A stretch of DNA of 64,000 nucleotides, from NCBI RefSeq assembly GCF_034661235.1, contig NZ_CP141059.1, positions 2,417,501 to 2,481,500 of the forward strand, given 5' to 3'. The translations under genes were made by a program, and so were the position numbers. Of this stretch, positions 16,768-24,006 are shown piece by piece. The DNA is from Nocardioides bizhenqiangii (GTDB lineage: Bacteria > Actinomycetota > Actinomycetes > Propionibacteriales > Nocardioidaceae). The notes beneath the pieces are model-generated. The model was not told the DNA's origin and made no database searches. It was given only the letters and a program-made list of their open reading frames with translations. Numbering within the stretch: position 1 is the first letter of the stretch; every line of letters begins with the position of its first letter.

Positions 16768-17937
16768 TCAGTCTCCCTGATCGAGCGCGCGGATCCACGC
16801 GCCCATCCCGGGGGTGATGAAGTGGAGACCTCCGCCGGCCTCCCGGTAGATGGTGCCCTTCCGCAACAGTCTCGCCCGCAGGTACGACACGCTCGTCACC
16901 GGTTCCCCCAGTTCCGCCGCCACCAGGCCCCCGCGTGGGAGCTCACCCCGGCCGGCGACTGCGGCCATCGCGCGCAGGTACTCCTGCTCGCGCGGGCTGG
17001 CGTCATCCCACCGCGACCGGAACAGGTTCGCGAGGTCGGCCTCGATCTTCGGTACGGCGGCTCGGGCGTGATCCACCCCGATGGCGCGACTCGCGTGCGA
17101 GGCGCGCCAGGCGAAGTGGCCCGCGACCTGGATCGCGTAGGGATAGCCGCCCGCGTGGTCGAGCAGGACGTTTGCGGCACCGGGCGTCATCGGCCGGCCC
17201 GCTTGCTGCGCCGGACCGACGAGGGCCTCGCGGGCCTCGTTGGGCGGCAAGGTGTCCAGGTCGTGCCACTCGGCGCGCTCGAGGTAGGTCGGCAGCCGGC
17301 GGCGGCCTCGGCTCTCCCGCAGCGTCGGCAGTGCGGCGAGGGCGATGACGAGCGGCCACCCGTGGGGGACGTGCTCCTGGACCACGCCGAAGAACAGCGA
17401 GATGTCGCCGGGCTCGGCGTTCTGCAGCTCGTCCACCGTCAGCACCAGACCGGAGGACCGTCCGGCCGCGATCTGCATCGTCTCGGCGAGCGTGCCGCCG
17501 AGGGTGGGTGCCGCTCCGTCGGGCCGCTCCGCGTCGAACTGGAGCTCACCGCCGACGCCGAAGGCCTTCGCCTCGACCTTGCCGCCGGTCACGCGCAGCC
17601 GGCTCTTGCGTTGATCCAGGTCGGCGCCGGCCAACAGCCGACCCGCGCCGACCAGCCCGGCCTCGAGGTCCTCCAGGAACGGCCCGAGCACCTTTGCCTC
17701 GACGTGGACGGTCGGCCACCCGTGTCGCTCCGCGGCGAGGGTCGCGATCTCGCCGAGCGTCACGGTCTTTCCGACACCCCGCGGCCCCAGCAGGATCAGC
17801 GGCCGCGGCGTGCGGCCGTCGTACGCCGCGATGTCCAGCGCCTCTGCCGCACCGTCGAGGACGTCGGCGCGGCCGGCGAACACCAGCGGTGGCTGGTTGA
17901 ACCCCGGACGGTATGGATTCTGCTGCCGCGCCGTCAT
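16768..17937 (-). CDS. P-loop ATPase with C-terminal winged-helix region (STAND/Orc-like)
   Basis: A protein of 389 residues. N-terminal NPYRPGFNQPPLVFAGR is followed by Walker A LLGPRGVGKTVTL (about residues 49-61), Walker B VLTVDELQNAE and a sensor-like region; the C-terminal third (SPREQEYLRAMAAVAG, then SVSYLRARLLRKGTIY) is a winged-helix fold. This is a common actinobacterial ATPase type of unknown role, related to STAND and archaeal-type ATPases. ATG 17937 follows GAGGGGG at a good distance; a GTG at 17940 is adjacent. It lies between glpK and glpD and is preceded by a TTATAGCA repeat array, so it looks like an inserted unit with its own control. Confidence 0.8.
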   Translation of the reverse strand: MTARQQNPYRPGFNQPPLVFAGRADVLDGAAEALDIAAYDGRTPRPLILLGPRGVGKTVTLGEIATLAAERHGWPTVHVEAKVLGPFLEDLEAGLVGAGRLLAGADLDQRKSRLRVTGGKVEAKAFGVGGELQFDAERPDGAAPTLGGTLAETMQIAAGRSSGLVLTVDELQNAEPGDISLFFGVVQEHVPHGWPLVIALAALPTLRESRGRRRLPTYLERAEWHDLDTLPPNEAREALVGPAQQAGRPMTPGAANVLLDHAGGYPYAIQVAGHFAWRASHASRAIGVDHARAAVPKIEADLANLFRSRWDDASPREQEYLRAMAAVAGRGELPRGGLVAAELGEPVTSVSYLRARLLRKGTIYREAGGGLHFITPGMGAWIRALDQGD

Positions 17938-17967
17938 CACGCCCCCTCTGGATCGGACCTTTGCGCG

Positions 17968-18013
17968 TTAGAGCACTTATAGCATCCTGACGCCGTTATA
18001 GCATGTTATAGCA
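17968..18013. promoter_or_regulatory. TTATAGCA direct-repeat array upstream of the ATPase gene
   Basis: Three exact TTATAGCA octamers at 17977, 17996 and 18006 plus one variant TTAGAGCA at 17968; starts are 9, 19 and 10 nt apart, close to one or two helix turns. The region is much richer in A/T than the surroundings. On the coding (minus) strand the units read TGCTATAA and contain TATAA, so they may combine operator and -10 functions. They fill the 81 nt between the glpK stop and the ATPase start. Confidence 0.65.
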
Positions 18014-18018
18014 AACGG

Positions 18019-19542
18019 TCAGACGTCGACCCAGTCGAGGGTGCGCTGCACGGCCTTCTTCCACCGCGCGTAGCCCTCCTCGCGCTGCGTCTCGTCCCAG
18101 GTCGGCTCCCAGCGGGTGTCCTCCGCCCAGTTGGCACGCAGCTCGTCGGTGTCGCGCCAGAACCCGACGGAGAGGCCGGCGGCGTACGCCGCGCCCAGGG
18201 CCGTCGTCTCGGGCACGACGGGCCGGCTCACGGGGACCCCCAGCACATCGGCCTGGATCTGCATGCAGAGGCTGTTGAGGGTCACGCCGCCGTCGACCTT
18301 GAGCACCTCGAGCTGGACTCCGGAGTCCTGGCACATCGCCTCGGCGACGTCGCGGGACTGGTAGCAGATCGCCTCGAGGGTCGCCCGGGCCAGGTGGGCG
18401 TTGGTGTTGAAACGCGAGAGCCCGACGATGGCGCCGCGCGCGTCCGAGCGCCAGTACGGCGCGAACAGGCCGGAGAACGCAGGCACGAAGTAGACGCCGC
18501 CGTTGTCGTCGACCTGCCGGGCCAGCGACTCGGACTCGGCCGCGCCGCTGATGATGCCGAGCTGGTCGCGCAGCCACTGGACCGCGGAGCCTGTGACGGC
18601 GATCGAGCCCTCGAGCGCGTAGACGCAGTGCTCGTCGCCGAACCGGTAGGCCGGCGTCGTGAGCAGCCCGGCCTTGGAGCGGACGATCTCGGTGCCCGTG
18701 TTGAGGAGCATGAAGTTGCCGGTGCCGTAGGTGTTCTTGGCCTCGCCGGGCGCGAAGCAGACCTGACCGACGGTGGCCGCCTGCTGGTCGCCGAGGATCC
18801 CGGTCAGCGGCACCTCACCGCCGAACGGGCCGTTCGCCCGGGTGACGCCGAACGGGCCGCCGGACTCCGAGGCCGACGACTCCCGGATCTGCGGGAGCAT
18901 CTCGCGCGGCACCCCGAAGAACCCGAGCAGCTCGTCGTCCCAGTCGAGAGTCTCGAGGTCCATCAGCATGGTGCGGCTGGCATTCGTCACGTCGGTGACG
19001 TGCACCCCACCGTCGGGACCTCCGGTCAGGTGCCACAGCAGCCAGGTGTCCGACGTACCGAAGAGGGCGTCGCCGCGTTCGGCCGCTTTACGCGCACCGT
19101 CGACCTGCTCGAGGATCCACTGCAGCTTGCCGCCGGCGAAGTACGTCGCCGGCGGGAGCCCCGCGCGGTGACGGATCGTGTCGCCGCGCCCGTCGCGGTC
19201 GAGCGCCGCCGCGATCGCGTCGGTGCGGGTGTCCTGCCAGACGATCGCGTTGTGCAACGGACGCCCGGTGCGCCGGTCCCAGACGAACGTGGTCTCGCGC
19301 TGGTTGGTGATGCCGACGGCGGCGAGGTCGCCGGCGTCGATACGGGCCTTGCCGAGTGCGGTCTGCACGACGGCGGACGTCCGCTCCCAGATCTCCACTG
19401 GGTTGTGCTCGACCCAGCCGGCCCGCGGCAGTACCTGCTCGTGCTCCAGTTGGTGCCGGGCCACCTCGGCCCCCGCATGGTCGAACACCATGAACCGGGT
19501 GCTCGTCGTGCCCTGGTCGATGGCCCCCACGTATTCCGCCAC
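18019..19542 (-). CDS. glpK: glycerol kinase GlpK
   Basis: ATP-dependent phosphorylation of glycerol to glycerol 3-phosphate. 507 residues of the FGGY kinase family: [18 protein letters not shown] at the N-terminus, [20 protein letters not shown] and AIVWQDTR for glycerol, [13 protein letters not shown] and [16 protein letters not shown] for ATP. GTG 19542 puts the first beta strand where the family has it; the open frame continues far upstream because of high GC. The GH9 gene upstream ends 18 nt away. GlpK and GlpD together allow growth on glycerol; no GlpF or GlpR gene is visible nearby. Confidence 0.95.
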   Translation of the reverse strand: MAEYVGAIDQGTTSTRFMVFDHAGAEVARHQLEHEQVLPRAGWVEHNPVEIWERTSAVVQTALGKARIDAGDLAAVGITNQRETTFVWDRRTGRPLHNAIVWQDTRTDAIAAALDRDGRGDTIRHRAGLPPATYFAGGKLQWILEQVDGARKAAERGDALFGTSDTWLLWHLTGGPDGGVHVTDVTNASRTMLMDLETLDWDDELLGFFGVPREMLPQIRESSASESGGPFGVTRANGPFGGEVPLTGILGDQQAATVGQVCFAPGEAKNTYGTGNFMLLNTGTEIVRSKAGLLTTPAYRFGDEHCVYALEGSIAVTGSAVQWLRDQLGIISGAAESESLARQVDDNGGVYFVPAFSGLFAPYWRSDARGAIVGLSRFNTNAHLARATLEAICYQSRDVAEAMCQDSGVQLEVLKVDGGVTLNSLCMQIQADVLGVPVSRPVVPETTALGAAYAAGLSVGFWRDTDELRANWAEDTRWEPTWDETQREEGYARWKKAVQRTLDWVDV

Positions 19543-19559
19543 GGACCCACTCTGGCACG

Positions 19560-21260
19560 TCACTCCGGAGACACGAGCGCGAAGTGCAGCGCGGCGGGCG
19601 CGGAGTAGCCGATCCCGACCTCGTTCATCACGTAGTCGTCCGCCAGGTCGCGGTAGGTCTGCTGGCGGGTGTCGAACGGGCCGAGGGTCAGGTCGGCTCC
19701 GCGGTTGTCGTTGATGTCGACGAGTGGTGCCGGGCCGCCGACGACGGCTCCGCCCAGGTCGAGGTCCACGGCCTGGACCCAGTGGTAGGGATCCTCGATG
19801 CCGCCGACCTCGGCCTGCCAGCGCAGGCCCCACGGGTTGACGCCGAGGAACCAGCCGGTCGCCCGGTCGAGCGCGGCGCCGGCGCCGGTCAGACCCGCGC
19901 GGGCGGCGAGGGCGAGCACCACCGCTCCCGACTCGCTCTGTCGCACCGAGGCCCACTGCGCCCACCCCGCCCGGCCGAACGCGGTCTCGGTCGCGACGAC
20001 GTGCATCCACGCCGTGCCGCCGGCCTGCAGGATCCGGCACGCCGGTCGCCGGACCCCGGGACGCGCCGGGTCGTCGTCCGGCCGGAGCACGCCGCAGAGC
20101 TCGGCCGCTGCGATCGCGGACATCTGATAGCTGTCGGCGGCGACCAGCCAGCTCCGTTCGCCGTCGGAGGTCGCGCGCCGCAGGGAGGCGAGCGCGTCGC
20201 CGGCGTACGACGCCCTGCCGGTGGCGCGCCACAGCGCCGCTTGCGCGACCGCGAGGTCGTCGCGCCAGCTGTCCTGCTGGTAGCAGCAGTTGCGCCAGAC
20301 CCTCCCGAGCGCCCGCGCCTTCGCGAGCCAGGCCTCCGCCTGCCGGACCAGCCGCCGACGAGGCTCGCCCGAGTACCGCAGCGCCGCATTGGCGAGGGCC
20401 GCGGACGTGATCGCAGCGACGTCGGACCCTCCCGTCTCGCGGGTGAGTACGTACGACGGCCGCCGGCTGCGGCGGGGGTCGGAGCTGCCGTCGTCGACGG
20501 TCGGGTCCCGGAAGCCCGCGTTGTGGTCGGCCGCGGTGTGCCCGACCTGGGCGACGAACACGTCGCGCCGGGGATGTGCCTTACGGAGCCAGCGGACCCC
20601 GATCCCGGTGAGATCGAGGATGACCGACGCTTGAGCAGGCTGGTTGGCGGCAGCGAGCTCGAGCATCAGCGTCGAGTACGCCGTGGTGACGGTGAACTTC
20701 AGCTGGTCGCCGGAGTCCATCCAGCCGCCCTCGACGTCGATCCGCTCGCCTCGCTGCGGCCCGTTCGCGATCGGCGACCGGCGGTCGTGCAGGTGGCTCG
20801 GTCCGTGCCAGATCGTCGGTTCGTCGCCGTCGGCGTTGGCCTTGAAGATCGAGAGCGCCGCCCCGAGGACGCCGCGGAAGAGGTGTTCGCCCACCTCGAT
20901 GACGACCGACTTCTTCGTGCCGACGACCACCCGGTACACGCCTGGTTCGGTGATCGCCGACAGGTCCGCCAGCGCGGCGTACCGCCATGGCCTCGCCGGA
21001 CCCGGCAGCGGCTCGAGCGGCCCGGTGTCGATGGCGGCGCCGTCGCTCGTGGAGACGACCGAGTAGGTGGTCCCGGCCAGCGGTGAGTCCGACGCCACGA
21101 CCGCCGGGGGCACCTCCCCCGGCTCCGCGAACACCGGCACCCGGATGGTCAGCGGCGGTGCTGCGTGCGCCGGCGACGGGCTCGACGGCTCGGCGAACGG
21201 GATGACCACCAGGAGGCCGACCGCCAGGGCGAGGAAGGTCCTGCGTCGGCGCGATGTCAT
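19560..21260 (-). CDS. secreted glycoside hydrolase family 9 protein
   Basis: Predicted beta-glucanase or related glycosidase of 566 residues, exported by a signal peptide ([20 protein letters not shown]). After an N-terminal Ig-like domain (residues about 45-140) comes the six-hairpin GH9 domain: [19 protein letters not shown] holds the catalytic base aspartates (DSGD in place of the usual DAGD), and [21 protein letters not shown] contains the acid glutamate. Also seen: [13 protein letters not shown] [11 protein letters not shown]. It runs divergently from the SDR gene at 21337. Substrate could be cellulose, a mixed glucan or a chito-oligosaccharide; I cannot tell. Confidence 0.85.
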   Translation of the reverse strand: MTSRRRRTFLALAVGLLVVIPFAEPSSPSPAHAAPPLTIRVPVFAEPGEVPPAVVASDSPLAGTTYSVVSTSDGAAIDTGPLEPLPGPARPWRYAALADLSAITEPGVYRVVVGTKKSVVIEVGEHLFRGVLGAALSIFKANADGDEPTIWHGPSHLHDRRSPIANGPQRGERIDVEGGWMDSGDQLKFTVTTAYSTLMLELAAANQPAQASVILDLTGIGVRWLRKAHPRRDVFVAQVGHTAADHNAGFRDPTVDDGSSDPRRSRRPSYVLTRETGGSDVAAITSAALANAALRYSGEPRRRLVRQAEAWLAKARALGRVWRNCCYQQDSWRDDLAVAQAALWRATGRASYAGDALASLRRATSDGERSWLVAADSYQMSAIAAAELCGVLRPDDDPARPGVRRPACRILQAGGTAWMHVVATETAFGRAGWAQWASVRQSESGAVVLALAARAGLTGAGAALDRATGWFLGVNPWGLRWQAEVGGIEDPYHWVQAVDLDLGGAVVGGPAPLVDINDNRGADLTLGPFDTRQQTYRDLADDYVMNEVGIGYSAPAALHFALVSPE

Positions 21261-21303
21261 CCGCCCATCGTGCGGTCGCAAGTCGATCCTGTCGAGCACT
21301 TGA

Positions 21304-21321
21304 CCTCAAGTTAACTTCAAG
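21304..21321. promoter_or_regulatory. SoxR/MerR-type palindrome
   Basis: CCTCAAGTTAACTTCAAG matches the actinobacterial/enterobacterial SoxR-box form CCTCAAGTTAACTTGAGG at 16 of 18 positions. Overlapping exact inverted repeats CTTGA-CC-TCAAG and AACTT-C-AAGTT extend it on both sides (21299-21323). It lies 16 nt before the ATG of the SDR gene and 44 nt before the divergent GH9 gene. No MerR-family gene is in the window. Confidence 0.5.
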
Positions 21322-21336
21322 TTTCACCATGGAGTC

Positions 21337-22059
21337 ATGACTAAGGAAACCGCACTCGTCTCAGGCGGCAGCGCCGGGCTCGGCCGCGCCCTGGTGGCTG
21401 CACTCAGCGAGCAGGGCTGGCACGTCGTGACCGACGGCCGCGACCCCGCCCGTCTCGACACCCTTCGCGAGCTCCCCGGAGCCGACCACATCACCGCCGT
21501 CCCCGGTGACGTGACCGACGCCGACCACCGCGACGCCCTGCTGGCCGCGGTCGACGGCCGGCTCGACCTGCTGGTCCACAACGCCAGCGCCCTGGGCCCG
21601 GCCAGCGGCGACACCCGGCACCGACTCCTGGTGGACGTCACCCCCGACGACCTCCAGTACGTCTGGCGGCACAACGTCGGCGCCCCCCTGATCCTGACGT
21701 CCCTGCTGCTTCCCGTGCTGACCGGGTCCCGCGGCGTGCTGCTGTCGATCTCGTCCGACGCAGCAGTGGAGCACTACGCGGGCTGGGGCCTCTACAGCGC
21801 GTCGAAGGCGGGCCTCGACCACATCACGCTGACCTTCGCAGCCGAGAACCCGGAGATCACGGCGTACGCCGTCGACCCGGGTGACATGCGCACGCAGATG
21901 CACCAGGACTGGTTCCCGGGTGAGGACATCTCGGACCGGCCGCTCCCGGAGACCGTGGTGCCGCACTTGCTGGCGCTGCTGGGGAGTCGGCCCCCGTCGG
22001 GCCGCTACCGGGCCGCCGACTTCCCTGCGCTGCGCGTCGCCGAACGGACGGGAGCCTGA
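21337..22059 (+). CDS. SDR family oxidoreductase, possibly SoxR/MerR-controlled
   Basis: A 240-residue short-chain dehydrogenase: TALVSGGSAGLGRALVAAL for NAD(P), LLVHNASALGP in the usual NNAG place, the catalytic Ser in LLSISSDAAVEHY and YSASKAGLDHIT (Tyr-x3-Lys). The acceptor is unknown. It is preceded by a SoxR-box-like palindrome (21304-21321) and followed 1 nt after its stop by the QueA-like gene at 22061, so the two form an operon. If the operator is real, expression should respond to redox-active compounds or another MerR-family effector. Confidence 0.87.
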   Translation: MTKETALVSGGSAGLGRALVAALSEQGWHVVTDGRDPARLDTLRELPGADHITAVPGDVTDADHRDALLAAVDGRLDLLVHNASALGPASGDTRHRLLVDVTPDDLQYVWRHNVGAPLILTSLLLPVLTGSRGVLLSISSDAAVEHYAGWGLYSASKAGLDHITLTFAAENPEITAYAVDPGDMRTQMHQDWFPGEDISDRPLPETVVPHLLALLGSRPPSGRYRAADFPALRVAERTGA

Positions 22060-22060
22060 C

Positions 22061-23167
22061 ATGACGCTCCTCGACGAGCGCCCCACCACCAGCTTCAGCG
22101 CCCCGCGGAGCGCGTTCGCCCCGGCCCCGGCCGAGCGGAGGGGTGTCGCCCGGGACCGGGTGCGGCTCCTGGTCGCCGACGGCAGCCGCGGGCTCACCCA
22201 CACCCGCTTCGCCCACCTGGCCGAGCACCTCCGCGCCGGCGACGTCGTCGTCGTCAACGATTCCGCGACCGTCGCTGCCCAGCTCGACGCCCAGCTGGTC
22301 ACCAGGGCGGACCGGCACGGTCCCGTGGTCGTCCACCTCGCCGCCCCGTTGCCCGACCCTTCGACAGGCTCAGGGCAAGCCTGGGTCGTGGAGGTACGAC
22401 GCGCGCCCGACGCCGATCGCGCAGTGCTCGACGCGGAGCCCGACGACGTGCTCGAGATCGCTGCCGGCGTGGTCCGGCTGCGCCTCGTCGCGCCCTACCC
22501 CGAGCCGGGATCCTCCCCCACCGGGACCGGTAACCGGCTGTGGCAGGCGAGCGCCGACGGCGACCTGGCTGCGGCCGCCCGCCGCTACGGCCGACCGATC
22601 TCCTACGGCTACCTCGCAGACCGCTACCCGCTGAGCGACTACCAGACGGTGTTCGGCCGTCGGCCCGGCAGCGCCGAGATGCCCTCGGCGGGCCGTCCGT
22701 TCACGGCCGACCTGGTGACCCGACTGGTGGCGGGCGGAGTGATGGTCGCCCCGGTCACGCTGCACACCGGCGTGTCCTCGCAGGAGGCCGGCGAGGCACC
22801 GCAGCCGGAGCGGTTCGAGGTGCCGGCGGCGACCGCCGCGGTGGTCAACGCCGCGCGCGCCGGCGGCGGACGGGTGATCGCGGTCGGCACCACGGTCACC
22901 CGAGCGCTCGAGTCCGCTGTCGAACCGACCGGTGACGGCAGCAGGCTGGTCGCCGCGCGAGGATGGACCTCCCGAGTGGTGACCCCCGCGGACCCGCCGC
23001 GGATCGTCGACGGCCTGGTCACCGGGTGGCACGACCCGGAGGCGTCCCACCTGCTGCTGGTCGAGGCGGTCGCCGGCCCCGAGCTCACGCAGCGGGCGTA
23101 CGCCGCGGCCGTCGACGCCCGCTACCTCTGGCACGAGTTCGGGGACTCCGCCCTGCTGCTGCCCTGA
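22061..23167 (+). CDS. QueA-like SAM:tRNA ribosyltransferase-isomerase family protein
   Basis: 368 residues with clear similarity to QueA: HLRAGDVVVVNDSATV, RPISYGYLADRYPLSDYQTVFG-type segment around residues 180-205, PFTADLVTRL, LHTGVSSQ, ERFEVPAATAAVVNAA, GGRVIAVGTTVTRALES and LLLVEAVAG. QueA transfers a ribosyl group from SAM to preQ1-tRNA during queuosine synthesis, yet no tgt or other que gene is near and most actinobacteria lack the pathway, so the real substrate may differ. About ten residues (PDPSTGSGQAW) come from a short repetitive palindrome inserted in frame at 22354-22388. Start ATG 22061, 1 nt after the SDR stop. Confidence 0.82.
   Translation: MTLLDERPTTSFSAPRSAFAPAPAERRGVARDRVRLLVADGSRGLTHTRFAHLAEHLRAGDVVVVNDSATVAAQLDAQLVTRADRHGPVVVHLAAPLPDPSTGSGQAWVVEVRRAPDADRAVLDAEPDDVLEIAAGVVRLRLVAPYPEPGSSPTGTGNRLWQASADGDLAAAARRYGRPISYGYLADRYPLSDYQTVFGRRPGSAEMPSAGRPFTADLVTRLVAGGVMVAPVTLHTGVSSQEAGEAPQPERFEVPAATAAVVNAARAGGGRVIAVGTTVTRALESAVEPTGDGSRLVAARGWTSRVVTPADPPRIVDGLVTGWHDPEASHLLLVEAVAGPELTQRAYAAAVDARYLWHEFGDSALLLP
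22354..22388 (+). repeat. REP-like palindrome inside a coding region
   Basis: CGACCC (22354-22359) and GGGTCG (22383-22388) enclose CCCTTCGACAGGCTCAGGG, a core that I recognise as a short repeat scattered in many high-GC genomes. It is read in frame as PSTGSGQ within the QueA-like gene without breaking it. Confidence 0.55.
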
Positions 23168-23230
23168 CCCAGGGACGCCTCAGGGGATATCCCGATGCGG
23201 CGTCACCAGCGATCAGGCAAGGTAAACCTT

Positions 23231-24004
23231 ATGACGAGCGCCCCCCATCGCCCGCCTGTTGCCGCTCGTGCAGTCGACCTGCGCAAGGTCTACGGGTCCG
23301 GCCAGTCGGAAGTCCACGCCCTTGCCGGCGTCACCGTCGATCTCGAGGCCGGCAAGTTCACCGCCATCATGGGCCCGTCGGGCTCGGGCAAGTCGACGTT
23401 GATGCACTGCCTGGCGGCCCTCGACAACCCGACGGCGGGCACGGTCGAGGTCGACGGCACCTCCCTGACCGGCCTCAGCGACAAGGCGCTCACCGCACTG
23501 CGCCGCGATCGGGTCGGGTTCGTCTTCCAGGCGTTCAACCTGATCCCCACCCTGACCGCGCAGGAGAACATCCTGCTCCCCCTCGACCTCGCCGGCAGGA
23601 AGCCCGACCAGGCGTGGTTCGACACCGTGGTGGACGCGGTCGGCCTCAGGGACCGGCTCGGCCACCGGCCGAGCGAGATGTCGGGCGGCCAGCAGCAGCG
23701 GGTCGCGTGCGCCCGGGCGCTGGCGAGCAAGCCGTCGATCGTCTTCGCGGACGAGCCGACCGGCAACCTCGACAGCACCTCCGGCGCCGAGGTGCTGTCG
23801 TTCTTGCGGCGCAGCGTCGACGAGTTCGGCCAGACCGTGGTCATGGTGACCCACGACGCCGTCGCGGCGTCGTACTGCGACCGGGTGATCTTCCTCGCCG
23901 ACGGCCAGGTCGTCGACGAGATCGACAACCCCGACCGGGAGCAGATCCTCGAGCACATGACCGCGCTCCAGACCCTTGTCGCGGCCGCGCCTGGGACCGT
24001 CTGA
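23231..24004 (+). CDS. ABC transporter ATP-binding protein, LolD/MacB type
   Basis: 257-residue ATPase of a mechanotransmission-type ABC system: Walker A GPSGSGKST, Q-loop VFQAFNLIPTLTAQENI, signature MSGGQQQRVACARAL, Walker B IVFADEPTGNLDS and VMVTHD. The QAFNLIPTLTA stretch and downstream FtsX-like permease place it in the LolD/MacB/FtsE subgroup, which moves lipids, peptides or drugs or signals across the membrane rather than importing. ATG 23231 is preceded by the A/T-rich GGTAAACCTT. The permease gene begins 2 nt after its stop. Confidence 0.92.
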   Translation: MTSAPHRPPVAARAVDLRKVYGSGQSEVHALAGVTVDLEAGKFTAIMGPSGSGKSTLMHCLAALDNPTAGTVEVDGTSLTGLSDKALTALRRDRVGFVFQAFNLIPTLTAQENILLPLDLAGRKPDQAWFDTVVDAVGLRDRLGHRPSEMSGGQQQRVACARALASKPSIVFADEPTGNLDSTSGAEVLSFLRRSVDEFGQTVVMVTHDAVAASYCDRVIFLADGQVVDEIDNPDREQILEHMTALQTLVAAAPGTV

Positions 24005-24006
24005 CG

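Noticed and set aside
18019..20232. Single 737-residue protein combining GH9 and glycerol kinase
   Set aside because: The frame upstream of 19542 is antisense-like low-complexity sequence; glpK begins at the GTG 19542 and GH9 is in another frame.
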